Assembly (NCBI GenBank): GCA_900539735.1
Contig: UQDE01000005.1
Coordinates: forward strand, 14,876-78,875
Reading direction: 5' to 3'
DNA from: an uncultured Collinsella sp.
Lineage (GTDB): Bacteria > Actinomycetota > Coriobacteriia > Coriobacteriales > Coriobacteriaceae
Length of the DNA: 64,000 nucleotides
Part shown: one piece after another, positions 16,091 to 24,177 of the stretch
How positions within the stretch are numbered: the stretch's first letter is position 1
Layout: every line of letters begins with the position of its first letter
Program-made: the position numbers and the translations under genes
The notes under the pieces: generated by a model
Told to the model about the DNA's origin: nothing
The model's database searches: none
What the model saw: the letters and a program-made list of their open reading frames with translations, nothing else

Positions 16091-16987
16091 CTAGATATGC
16101 TGACGGATCGCGTCGATATAGGCTTGGCCGTAGCGCGTGAGCGTCGTGTTCTTGCGCGTGATGATGCCAATCTCCATGTACTCGTCCACATCGAGCGGAA
16201 TGGAGATAATACCTGGACCGTTGAGCTCGTGGCTGATCACGCCCGAACACACCGTGTAGCCGTTGAGGCCCATGGCCAGGTTGAACAACGTCGCACGGTC
16301 GCGCACGCGGATATTCTTGCGACGCTCAAACGTCGAGGTCAGTTCCTCGGAATAATAAAACGAGTTGTAGCTGCCCTGCTCATAGGACAGGAACGGGTAG
16401 TCTTCCAAGTCCTCGAGCGTCACACTCAAGCGACCCGCCAACGGATGGTCGGCACACACAAAGACGTGTGGCGTGGCGCAGAAGAGCCCTTCGAACACGA
16501 GCTCGTTGGCCGCCAGCATGCGCTCGATAACCTCGCGATTGTGCTCGGATAAGTACAGGATGCCCAGTTCGCTTTTCATATGCGCGACGTCCTCGATAAT
16601 CTCGTGAGTCTGCTCCTCGCGCAGGGTAAAGTCATAGCGCGCGGCATCGAACTCACGGATCACATCGACAAACGCGTTGACGGCAAAGGAATAATGCTGG
16701 CAGCTCACACTAAAGTGCGGCACCTGCTCGGACGCGCCCTTGTACTTGCCTTCGAGCAGATCCGCCTGATCGAGCACCTGGCGCGCGTAGCCCAAGAAGG
16801 TCTCGCCCTCCTCGGACACAATGACACCCTTGTTGGTGCGCTCAAAGATGTGCACACCCATCTCGTTTTCGAGATCGCGGATCGACGCGGTAATCGAAGG
16901 CTGCGACACAAAGAGCCGGCGCGAGGCCTCGGTGATGCTGCCGCATTCGGCAACTTTGACGACATACCTGAGCTGTTGAAGCTTCAT
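16091..16987 (-). CDS. LysR family regulator, CysB/MetR-like
   Basis: The 298-residue protein has an N-terminal HTH (residues 1-60, MKLQQLRYVVKVAECGSITE) and a C-terminal effector-binding domain. It starts 10 bp after the HAD gene, so the two are probably one operon, and it lies directly upstream of the MetE-like gene with an LTTR dyad in between. Sulfur amino-acid control is therefore likely but is inferred from context. A strong ribosome site (GGGAGGG) precedes the ATG. Several LysR subfamilies share this N-terminus, so the ligand cannot be named. Confidence 0.88.
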   Translation of the reverse strand: MKLQQLRYVVKVAECGSITEASRRLFVSQPSITASIRDLENEMGVHIFERTNKGVIVSEEGETFLGYARQVLDQADLLEGKYKGASEQVPHFSVSCQHYSFAVNAFVDVIREFDAARYDFTLREEQTHEIIEDVAHMKSELGILYLSEHNREVIERMLAANELVFEGLFCATPHVFVCADHPLAGRLSVTLEDLEDYPFLSYEQGSYNSFYYSEELTSTFERRKNIRVRDRATLFNLAMGLNGYTVCSGVISHELNGPGIISIPLDVDEYMEIGIITRKNTTLTRYGQAYIDAIRQHI

Positions 16988-16997
16988 AGCGCCCTCC

Positions 16998-17906
16998 CTA
17001 GACGTTCGTGACGTCGAAACTCGTCGTGCTCATCTGACGCATAAACGACGGCATTTCCCCCGTCGCGGCGCAGGAGGCAATCTGATGCAGAGCCCCGGCG
17101 ACCGCATCGTCTGCCGCAGCGCCGATATGCCAGCGCGCGGCAGCCGTGACGGCCTCGTTGGCATTGGCGACTGCAACGGAATTGGGAACGGCATCGATCA
17201 TGGGCAAATCGTTATCGGAATCGCCGAATACGGCCACCTCGTCGGGCGTCAGGCCCAAAGCGCGCGCCAGCTCCAGCGCAGCACAGCCCTTGTCCCAGCC
17301 GGTCGGAAGAACGTCGAACAGGCGCACGCGGTTGTTGGGAAACACGAGCGAGAGCTCCGGCACCTCGGCGGCAACACGCTTGCGCAGCTCGGCGAGCTCC
17401 TCGCGCGAACGGGCACTCCAGATATTCGCCTTGTATACCGGGGCATCGTCAACGACAGGACGACAGGGAGCCTCTTCGCCCTTGAGCCACGCGTTGCCGC
17501 CTGACTCCATGGCGCGACGCACACGCTCGGGATCGCTTGTCACGCAATAGGCGTCGTTGTCCCAAAAGTCATCACCCAGACGGTAGACCTTCAGATAGGT
17601 ATCGTCGGTCTCTTGCTCCAGGTAGTCGGCCAGGCGCATCAGGGCATCGTTATCAGTTGTGCGCGAGGCGACCGCCTCGCCATCGACAAACATCACCTGG
17701 CCGTTGCAAAACGCACCGGTCGAGAAGCACTCGGAGCGATTGCGGAACATCCAGCCCATCGCAGACGGCTGGCGACCCGAAACCGGGCCAAAGTGCAGAC
17801 CCGCCGCCTGCATGGCATGAATGCCCTCGATGGCGTAGTCGCTGGCGCCGTCATGCCCGGCTGGAATCAACGTATCGTCCATATCGGTCAGCACAAGTTT
17901 TATCAT
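16998..17906 (-). CDS. HAD superfamily phosphatase, Cof type
   Basis: The 302-residue protein has the Cof-type HAD motifs: DMDDTL at residues 8-13 (nucleophile Asp), a SGRQ segment for motif II, a conserved Lys in TGWDKG, and GDSDNDLPMI for motif IV. A C2-type cap lies between. Such enzymes dephosphorylate sugar phosphates, pyridoxal phosphate or flavin precursors; the substrate is unknown. It is the first gene of an apparent operon with the LysR regulator. The ATG follows GGGGG. Confidence 0.88.
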   Translation of the reverse strand: MIKLVLTDMDDTLIPAGHDGASDYAIEGIHAMQAAGLHFGPVSGRQPSAMGWMFRNRSECFSTGAFCNGQVMFVDGEAVASRTTDNDALMRLADYLEQETDDTYLKVYRLGDDFWDNDAYCVTSDPERVRRAMESGGNAWLKGEEAPCRPVVDDAPVYKANIWSARSREELAELRKRVAAEVPELSLVFPNNRVRLFDVLPTGWDKGCAALELARALGLTPDEVAVFGDSDNDLPMIDAVPNSVAVANANEAVTAAARWHIGAAADDAVAGALHQIASCAATGEMPSFMRQMSTTSFDVTNV

Positions 17907-17944
17907 AAGGCCCCCATTCGTATCGGTCCTACCTATTGTAACGA

Positions 17945-17979
17945 CCTGCCAAAATAAACCTGTCCCTTTTTGGCAGGTG
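17945..17979. repeat. Dispersed palindromic repeat (TGTCCCTTT family)
   Basis: CCTGCCAAAA and TTTTTGGCAGG flank a short core containing CCTGTCCC. An almost identical copy occurs at 38569-38604. It sits between the HAD gene and the TPP riboswitch. Confidence 0.7.
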
Positions 17980-18005
17980 CGTTAGTATAGGGAACAACAG
18001 ATTCG

Positions 18006-18098
18006 ATGCGGGAGTGCCGGCGGTGCAAACCACAAGGCTGAGAGGGCATGGGGCCCAATCCTTTGAACCTGTCAGTTAATGCTGGCGTAGGGAGCATG
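18006..18098 (+). ncRNA. TPP (THI-box) riboswitch
   Basis: The conserved elements are all visible: the GCGGGAGTGCC helix, GGCTGAGAGGG, CCTTTGAACCTGT and the TTAATGCTGGCGTAGGGA end. It is followed by an intrinsic terminator and then the thiM-thiE operon, so thiamine pyrophosphate probably terminates transcription. Confidence 0.95.
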
Positions 18099-18109
18099 CC
18101 GCCTTTGCA

Positions 18110-18141
18110 GGGGCGCTGTCTATGCACAGCGCCCCTTTTCT
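18110..18141 (+). terminator. Riboswitch-controlled terminator upstream of thiM
   Basis: A perfect 10-bp stem (GGGGCGCTGT with ACAGCGCCCC, 18110-18135) is followed by TTTTCTAT. Its place between aptamer and thiM marks it as the expression platform. Confidence 0.9.
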
Positions 18142-18161
18142 ATGCCAAGGAGGCATGTGCA

Positions 18162-19001
18162 GTGATTGATTCGGAACAGCTTAAGCAGCATATGGTCAAG
18201 GCCGTGGAGGAGATTCGCGCCACCAATCCGATGGCCGGCTCCATCACCAACACGGTGACGATCGACTTTGTCGCCAACGCGCAGCTCGCCGTGGGCGGTT
18301 CGGCCGCCATGGTCTATCTGCCCGACGAGGGCGAGGCGCTCGTTGCCGGCGGCGGCGCCATCTATCTCAACATGGGCACGCTCTTCCCCATCTACGAGCA
18401 GACGATTCCCCGCGCGGCCAAGGCGGCACACGACGCCGGCAAGCCCTGGGTGCTCGATCCGGTGGGCCTGGGCATCGGCAGCCTGCGCACCCAGCTGGTA
18501 AACGAGCTCAAGCAGTACAAGCCCGCCATCGTGCGCGGCAACGCCTCCGAGATCATCGCACTCGCCGGCCTGTGGGGTCTTGAGGGCGAGGCGGCTGATC
18601 TGAGCCGCGTGCGCGGTGTCGATACCACCGACACGGTCGACGCCGCCCGCGATGCCGCCGTGGCGCTCGCCCGTTACACCGGCGGCGCCGTAGTGGTCTC
18701 GGGCGAAGTCGACCTAATCACCGACGGCACGACCGTGGCCAAGTCCCACGGCGGCAGCCCGCTCATGTCAAAGATCACCGGCTGCGGCTGCTCGCAGGGC
18801 GGCGTGCTGGCCGTGTACGCCTGCGTCACCGATCCGTTTACGGCGGCAGTCTGCGGCACCGCGGTCTACAACGTTGCCGGCACGCGTGCCGCCGCTGTCG
18901 CCGATGCCCCGGCAAGCTTTAAGGTCGCCTTTATCGACGAGCTCTACCGCGCGACCGCCCAAGACATCGCCAACAACCAGCTCGAGCTCGAGGAGGCATA
19001 G
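18162..19001 (+). CDS. thiM: Hydroxyethylthiazole kinase
   Basis: The 279-residue enzyme phosphorylates hydroxyethylthiazole for thiamine salvage. It has the ribokinase-like NPMAGSITNTV start, a glycine-rich phosphate region and the TGCGC segment with the catalytic Cys. The GTG at 18162 is chosen because AAGGAGG lies eight bases upstream and any longer form would run through the terminator. It is the first gene after the TPP riboswitch, with three bases separating it from the next gene. Confidence 0.93.
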   Translation: MIDSEQLKQHMVKAVEEIRATNPMAGSITNTVTIDFVANAQLAVGGSAAMVYLPDEGEALVAGGGAIYLNMGTLFPIYEQTIPRAAKAAHDAGKPWVLDPVGLGIGSLRTQLVNELKQYKPAIVRGNASEIIALAGLWGLEGEAADLSRVRGVDTTDTVDAARDAAVALARYTGGAVVVSGEVDLITDGTTVAKSHGGSPLMSKITGCGCSQGGVLAVYACVTDPFTAAVCGTAVYNVAGTRAAAVADAPASFKVAFIDELYRATAQDIANNQLELEEA

Positions 19002-19004
19002 GCC

Positions 19005-19346
19005 ATGTCCGAGCCCGCAACCAATACCGGCATGAACACGCTCGTCGCTGTGGCCATCGCCCCGTGCGGCACCGGCGATGAACTCTCCGCCGAGGTCGCC
19101 GAGGTCGTGCGTGTTATTCGCGAGAGCGGCCTTCCCAACCGCACCACCTCGATGTTCACCGAAATCGAGGGCGACTGGGACGAGGTCATGCAGGTCGTGC
19201 GCGACGCAACCTTTGTGTTGGCGAGCAAGGGCATCCGCACCGAAGTCGTGCTCAAGGCCGATATTCGACCCGGATTTACCGACACCATGACCGGCAAACT
19301 CGAGCGCATGGAAGCACAGATCAAAAAGCAGGAGGAAGCACGATGA
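19005..19346 (+). CDS. MTH1187/YkoF-like thiamine-binding protein
   Basis: The 113-residue protein matches the MTH1187/YqgV family (short ferredoxin-like fold, with the segment VAIAPCGTG and a central RTTSMFTEIEGDWDEV). Members bind thiamine or its precursors. Its position inside a TPP-controlled operon between thiM and thiE, with a 4-bp overlap into thiE, supports a thiamine role here. It may buffer or carry hydroxymethylpyrimidine or thiamine. The exact ligand is not shown by the sequence. Confidence 0.85.
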   Translation: MSEPATNTGMNTLVAVAIAPCGTGDELSAEVAEVVRVIRESGLPNRTTSMFTEIEGDWDEVMQVVRDATFVLASKGIRTEVVLKADIRPGFTDTMTGKLERMEAQIKKQEEAR

Positions 19347-20038
19347 GCATCCGCGACAACCTTGATATCTCGGCCTATCTCGTACTCGGCCCCGAAAACA
19401 CGCTGGGACGTCCCGTGGGCGATGTGGTGGCCCAGGCGCTCGATGCCGGCTTTACCTGCATCCAGGTGCGCTCCAAGGTGGCAAGCGCCCGCGAGATCAT
19501 CGCACTGACCGGCGACGCCGCGCAGGCAATCGCACAGGCCGGCAAGACCGGTCAGGTCGCCCTGTTAATCGACGACCGCCTGGACTGCGTACTCGCCGCG
19601 CGCGAGCAGGGTATTGCTGTCGATGGCGTGCACGTGGGCCAGAGCGATATTCCCGTCGAGGTCTGCCGCAAACTTTTGGGCCCCGATGCCATCGTGGGCC
19701 TTTCGGCCCGCTGCGAGGAGATGCTCGAATACGTCAAGACCGCCGACATGAGTCTGGTCGACTACCTGGGCATCGGCCCGCTCCACGAGACCGAGACCAA
19801 GCGCGATTGCGGACGCGCGGCCGACGGCTCCATCATCACCAAAAGCTTTGAGGACCTGGCCGCACTCCACGCGGCAAGCACCGTGCCCATCGTGGTGGGC
19901 GGCGGCGTCAAGACGGCCGACCTGCCGCAGCTCAAGGCCACCGGCGTCGACGGCTTCTTTGTGGTGAGCGCGGTCTGCAGTGCCGACGACCCCCACGCCG
20001 CAGCCAAGGAGCTCGTCAACACCTGGCAGCAGGCATAG
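19343..20038 (+). CDS. thiE: Thiamine phosphate synthase
   Basis: The 231-residue TIM-barrel enzyme joins the pyrimidine and thiazole phosphates. It shows LLIDDRLDC, GLSARC, DYLGIGPLHETETK and the C-terminal phosphate site VVGGGVKTADL. Its start overlaps the preceding gene in ATGA, indicating translational coupling, and AGGAGG precedes it. No thiD or thiC is seen in the window, so hydroxymethylpyrimidine must come from genes elsewhere or from uptake. Confidence 0.94.
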   Translation: MSIRDNLDISAYLVLGPENTLGRPVGDVVAQALDAGFTCIQVRSKVASAREIIALTGDAAQAIAQAGKTGQVALLIDDRLDCVLAAREQGIAVDGVHVGQSDIPVEVCRKLLGPDAIVGLSARCEEMLEYVKTADMSLVDYLGIGPLHETETKRDCGRAADGSIITKSFEDLAALHAASTVPIVVGGGVKTADLPQLKATGVDGFFVVSAVCSADDPHAAAKELVNTWQQA

Positions 20039-20081
20039 GCATAAGCCGAGCAGCTGATCCACAGTCTCATATCTTCTAGAG

Positions 20082-20129
20082 CGGAAAGCGCATCCCAGTT
20101 TGGACCTCCATTCCGGGATGCGCTTTCCG
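20082..20129. terminator. Long hairpin between thiE and patatin gene
   Basis: A perfect 15-bp stem (20082-20096 with 20115-20129) separates two convergent genes. It has no T-run on either side, so it may be an extragenic palindrome rather than a classical terminator. Confidence 0.65.
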
Positions 20130-20139
20130 TATGCAACCC

Positions 20140-21009
20140 CTACCCCGCTAGGTAGGCCTCCAACGCCGGCAAAGTCGCCTCCGCATCGCGGCGACCGACC
20201 TGGTAGATGCGCTCGAGCTCATCCGGTTCGCGGCACAGCGACGGCACCTTCACCGATTCGCTCGGCCGCACCACAAAGACCTCGCCGGCAGACTCGCGAC
20301 GTGCCAGGTCATCGAGCGTGGCATTGTAGACCTCATGCCGATGCTCAAGCGCTGCGACAAACTCTGGGTAGTGACGGAACACGCGCCGCAGCATGGGCAT
20401 CACGCTGTTGGGCTGCTTCACAAAGCCCGCCGGCTGCGTGAGCACCACGATATTGCGGTCATACCCCTGCGCAAACAGCCATGCGCTGGGAATAGAATCA
20501 GCCACGCCACCATCCAGATACTTATGCCCGTCAATAGCAACGGGACGCGTCGCCACGGGAATAGCAGACGACGCCCGGATCCACTCGATATCCCGCTCGT
20601 CGCCATAAGGCAGGTCATGGTAGACGGCCTTGCCCGTCTCGATATCGGTACACACGCACGTAAACCGCATGGAGCAGGCACGATATGTCTCCAAATCGAT
20701 GGGATCGCGCTCGATGGGCACCTCGTGATAGGCAAAATCGGCATTGAACATATCGCCGGTCCGCAGCCAGCTTGCTACACCCGCATAGCGCTTGTCGGCA
20801 CAATAGGCCTTGTTATAGCGAATGGCGCGGCCGATCTGGCGCGATTTAAAATTGTAGCCAAACGCCGCGCCCGCCGAGACACCCACCATATGGTCGCAGG
20901 TCAAACCGTGCTCCATCCAAACGTCGAGCACGCCCGCCGTATACATACCGCGGTAGCCGCCTCCCTCGAGCGCGAGCCCCACCGTGCGCGTCGTATCCGG
21001 CTGTGCCAT
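20140..21009 (-). CDS. Patatin-like phospholipase (RssA/YjjU type)
   Basis: The 289-residue protein has the patatin oxyanion motif GGGYRG (about 16-21), the nucleophile GVSAG (about 43-47) and the catalytic-dyad DGG (about 167). It is expected to hydrolyse phospholipid acyl esters. No signal peptide is seen. The ATG at 21009 is preferred (GGAACGGAG upstream); an upstream in-frame Met adds 28 poorly conserved residues. Confidence 0.9.
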   Translation of the reverse strand: MAQPDTTRTVGLALEGGGYRGMYTAGVLDVWMEHGLTCDHMVGVSAGAAFGYNFKSRQIGRAIRYNKAYCADKRYAGVASWLRTGDMFNADFAYHEVPIERDPIDLETYRACSMRFTCVCTDIETGKAVYHDLPYGDERDIEWIRASSAIPVATRPVAIDGHKYLDGGVADSIPSAWLFAQGYDRNIVVLTQPAGFVKQPNSVMPMLRRVFRHYPEFVAALEHRHEVYNATLDDLARRESAGEVFVVRPSESVKVPSLCREPDELERIYQVGRRDAEATLPALEAYLAG

Positions 21010-21332
21010 GCGACCATCTCCGTTCCTGCGTTTAAAACCGGAACAAGTATACCCGTCAACATATATCGTCTCAGTCGCATTTTCATCGAACATCGCATCG
21101 TCGCGCTACCGCCTGTCGAATAATAGCCGCCCACAGCATGTGCACCCATATATAATTCTGCACTGTTGTTTATACTACTCAGCAGTTATCAACAGCGAAC
21201 ATTAGCCGGTAAATTAACCCAACAACGCAGCAAGGCGGGGGCCTGGATACACGCAAAGCGCCAAACAACAACGCGTGTGCACAACGAGCTCGCCCGACGC
21301 AATCCGCCCGACCTCAGAAAGCCGCTTACGAC
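21010..21332. other. Intergenic region upstream of the GGDEF/EAL gene
   Basis: This 323-bp gap separates the divergent patatin and GGDEF/EAL genes. I see AT-rich promoter-like stretches near 21150-21180 (TATATAAT, TATACT) but no small gene with a good ribosome site and no complete riboswitch. Confidence 0.5.
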
Positions 21333-24050
21333 ATGGATACTGTCAGCAATTACACCGAAACGCTCGAAAAGACCGTCCGTGACCTTCTCGAGCGTCAGGA
21401 TGATCTGATTAGGACCGCCTTTACCGACCAGCTTACCGGACTTGGCAACCGCGGCGGCTTTGCCCGCTCCCTCGAGGAGCTCTGGGAGCAGGACATCCCC
21501 GTTACCATGGCGTTCATCGACATCGACAATCTCAAGCACTGCAACGACGTCTTTGGGCATGACGAGGGCAACCGCTATATCTTGCAGGTAAGCCTCTATC
21601 TCAAACTGTATATGAAAGTGGACGAAGCGGCGTTTCGCATAGGCGGCGACGAGTTTGCCATCCTATCTACGATTGCGACCGAGGACGACCTCGCCGAACG
21701 TCTGGAACACTGCCGAACGGTCCTGCTCAAAAACAACGATTCCGAGATGCCCCGCTCGTTTAGCTATGGAGTGTCGTATGCTGACCCCGCCCTGGGCGAA
21801 GCCCCCAATCGCATGACGCTCGATGCCGACCATCGCATGTACGACTACAAGCTACGCCATGCAATGCATCTTGATCGACGCAATATCGCGCAAGTCCACA
21901 CCGACGACTTCGAAATAAGCGATCGCGTTTTTGACGCCTTTTCGATGCTCAACGAAGGCCGTTATTGCTTTATCGAGAACTTGGACAAACATCGCACCCT
22001 TTGGTCACAAGGTGCCCTGCGCGATCTCGGTCTTCCTTCTGAGCATGTAGACAACTGCCACGATTACTGGAAAACGCGCGTCCACCCCGATGACCTTGAG
22101 GCCTACATCAACGACATCGACCAAATCTATAATGGCTCCAAACACCGCCGCGTCATGCAGTACCGCATGCGCAATGCCGCGGGCGACTACGTCCTCTGCC
22201 GCGCTCGCGGGTTTCGCATCGACGGTGACGGAAATACCCCCTCGCTCTATGTCGGCGAACTTGTTAACCACTCACTCGCCGAGACCGTCGACGCCGCCAC
22301 GGGCCTCGGAACGCAGCGTATGCTGATCAACGCTATCGATGCCTGCCGTCGCGACCGTTGCGAGACGGGGCTTATAGCGGTCCGCGTTTGTGGCACGGCA
22401 AAGTTCAACGAGCTCTACGGGGCCGAGGCTGTCGACAACATGCTCGCCGAATACGCAGGCCGCATGTTATCGATCACCCGCGGCAGAAGTCGCGTCTTCC
22501 GCTCGCGAAACGCCCAGTTCGTCGTGCTCAGCAACGATCTGGACCACGAGGCATTCGAGCAACTGACCCATCATCTTAAAGAGGCCGTTTTCGCTCCTGT
22601 TCGAATCGCGAACGACACCATTACCCCCGTCTGTCTTGTCGTCCCGGCCTTTTACGAGCGCTTAATCAATCAAGCGACCGCTGTTTTAGGCGAACTCGAC
22701 CGTCGTCTTCGCGCCGCCGGCGGGCTTGCCCCCAACGACAGCCTCCCCATACCCGAGATTGAGCGTAAAAGCGCCGTCGCCGAACGCATCGATACGCTCA
22801 CGGGCCTCTATCGACCCAGCGAGTTTATGCGGCGTGCCAACGCATTTCTGAGGACAGGGCACGACGGCGCTTGGTGTATCGCCACCGTCGATATGGGTCA
22901 TATGCGACTGTTTAACGAATGGCACGGACAGGCCGAGGGCGACCGCGTGCTCGCCGATGTGGGCACGGTCCTCAAAGACATCGAGAATGCCGAGATGGGC
23001 GTCGCAGGATACTGGGGCCAAGACGACTTTTGCATTCTCATCCCCTTTGAGCACGACACCGTCCATCAAATCTATAACCGCGTTCGCGCCGCCGTGGCCA
23101 AGCATGATGACGGCGTGGGTTTCTGGCCGTCCATGGGCGTTTGCCCCATCGACCCCAACGAGGAAATCACCATCGACGCGCAGGCCAAGGCCATGTTTAC
23201 CAATCGGCGCGCAAAAAACGACTTTAAGGAGCGCGTCGCCATTTTCCGCCCCGAGGAGTACGAGCGCGAAACCGCGTTCCACCGCACGCTGACCGAATTC
23301 CAGTATGCGTTCTCAAACGGCCGCATTACCTACTACCTGCAGCCCCAGGTCGACATGGAAACTGGCGAGATCGTTGGCGCCGAGGCGCTCACGCGCTGGA
23401 TTGGCAAGGACGGTTCCCTCATTTCGCCTGTAACGTTTATCCCCGCACTCGAGGAAAGCGGCTTTGTAGTGACGCTCGACAAGTACATTTGGCAGGGCGT
23501 CGCCTCGTGGCTGCGCGAGCGCATCGACCGGGGGCTTCGCGTGGTTCCGATCTCGCTCAATGTGTCGCGCGTGGATATCCTTGCCTGCGACGTTGCCGAA
23601 CATATGGGAGCACTTGCCGCCCAATACAACCTACCGCCCGAACTCATGCGCATCGAGATCACCGAGACAGCCTATACGGGAGAATCCGAGGCCGTGGATA
23701 AACTGACTGCCGACCTGCACACCCGCGGCTTCTCAACCTATATGGACGACTTTGGCACCGGCCAGTCCACGCTCGCGATGCTCAAGAACGTCAACGTCGA
23801 CGTCATCAAGCTTGACCGCACGTTTGTTCCCGCCGACGGAGATCAAGGCCGCAGCGCGCAAATCATTACATCAATGCTCGATATGGCGCAGTCGCTCCAT
23901 CTGCCCGTCGTGGTCGAAGGCGTCGAGACAAATGAGCAGGCGAACATGCTACGACAGATGGGCGCCCGCTACGCTCAGGGCTTCCTCTACTACCGCCCCA
24001 TCCCGGCGAATGATTTTGAGGCATTGCTCGATGGTGGCAATAACAACTGA
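21333..24050 (+). CDS. Multi-GGDEF/EAL cyclic-di-GMP protein
   Basis: The 905-residue protein has an intact GGDEF domain (RIGGDEF at 102-108), a PAS-like region (about 195-310), a degenerate GGDEF-like domain (about 320-460), another degenerate one (TDTLTGL with GQDDF in place of GGDEF, about 485-630) and a C-terminal EAL domain (about 645-890). The EAL residues look intact: EALTRW, SLNVSR, EITETA, MDDFGTG, IKLDR, VVEGVE and the Gln of AQGF. It may therefore both make and degrade cyclic-di-GMP. No membrane segment is seen. The gene at 24178 is paralogous to its N-terminal half. The ribosome site is weak. Confidence 0.92.
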   Translation: MDTVSNYTETLEKTVRDLLERQDDLIRTAFTDQLTGLGNRGGFARSLEELWEQDIPVTMAFIDIDNLKHCNDVFGHDEGNRYILQVSLYLKLYMKVDEAAFRIGGDEFAILSTIATEDDLAERLEHCRTVLLKNNDSEMPRSFSYGVSYADPALGEAPNRMTLDADHRMYDYKLRHAMHLDRRNIAQVHTDDFEISDRVFDAFSMLNEGRYCFIENLDKHRTLWSQGALRDLGLPSEHVDNCHDYWKTRVHPDDLEAYINDIDQIYNGSKHRRVMQYRMRNAAGDYVLCRARGFRIDGDGNTPSLYVGELVNHSLAETVDAATGLGTQRMLINAIDACRRDRCETGLIAVRVCGTAKFNELYGAEAVDNMLAEYAGRMLSITRGRSRVFRSRNAQFVVLSNDLDHEAFEQLTHHLKEAVFAPVRIANDTITPVCLVVPAFYERLINQATAVLGELDRRLRAAGGLAPNDSLPIPEIERKSAVAERIDTLTGLYRPSEFMRRANAFLRTGHDGAWCIATVDMGHMRLFNEWHGQAEGDRVLADVGTVLKDIENAEMGVAGYWGQDDFCILIPFEHDTVHQIYNRVRAAVAKHDDGVGFWPSMGVCPIDPNEEITIDAQAKAMFTNRRAKNDFKERVAIFRPEEYERETAFHRTLTEFQYAFSNGRITYYLQPQVDMETGEIVGAEALTRWIGKDGSLISPVTFIPALEESGFVVTLDKYIWQGVASWLRERIDRGLRVVPISLNVSRVDILACDVAEHMGALAAQYNLPPELMRIEITETAYTGESEAVDKLTADLHTRGFSTYMDDFGTGQSTLAMLKNVNVDVIKLDRTFVPADGDQGRSAQIITSMLDMAQSLHLPVVVEGVETNEQANMLRQMGARYAQGFLYYRPIPANDFEALLDGGNNN

Positions 24051-24108
24051 TACGCTCGCGCGAAAAACGCCACCGCCGAAGGGGGCATTTGTCTCCATTA
24101 GCTAACTT

Positions 24109-24139
24109 ATATCCCCAATTCAAACCGAATTGGGGATAT
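24109..24139 (+). promoter_or_regulatory. 13-bp hairpin between the two GGDEF genes
   Basis: ATATCCCCAATTC pairs perfectly with GAATTGGGGATAT around a 5-nt loop. No T-run follows. It could be an operator or an RNA-stability hairpin between the genes. Confidence 0.5.
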
Positions 24140-24177
24140 GATACAAACCGTTGTTCTGCCCAAGGAGGTTATTCATC

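Noticed and set aside
21220..21290. Possible cyclic-di-GMP riboswitch upstream of the GGDEF gene (ACGCAAAGCGCCAAAC)
   Set aside because: Some words resemble the GEMM aptamer, but the paired helices and the tetraloop/receptor layout are missing.
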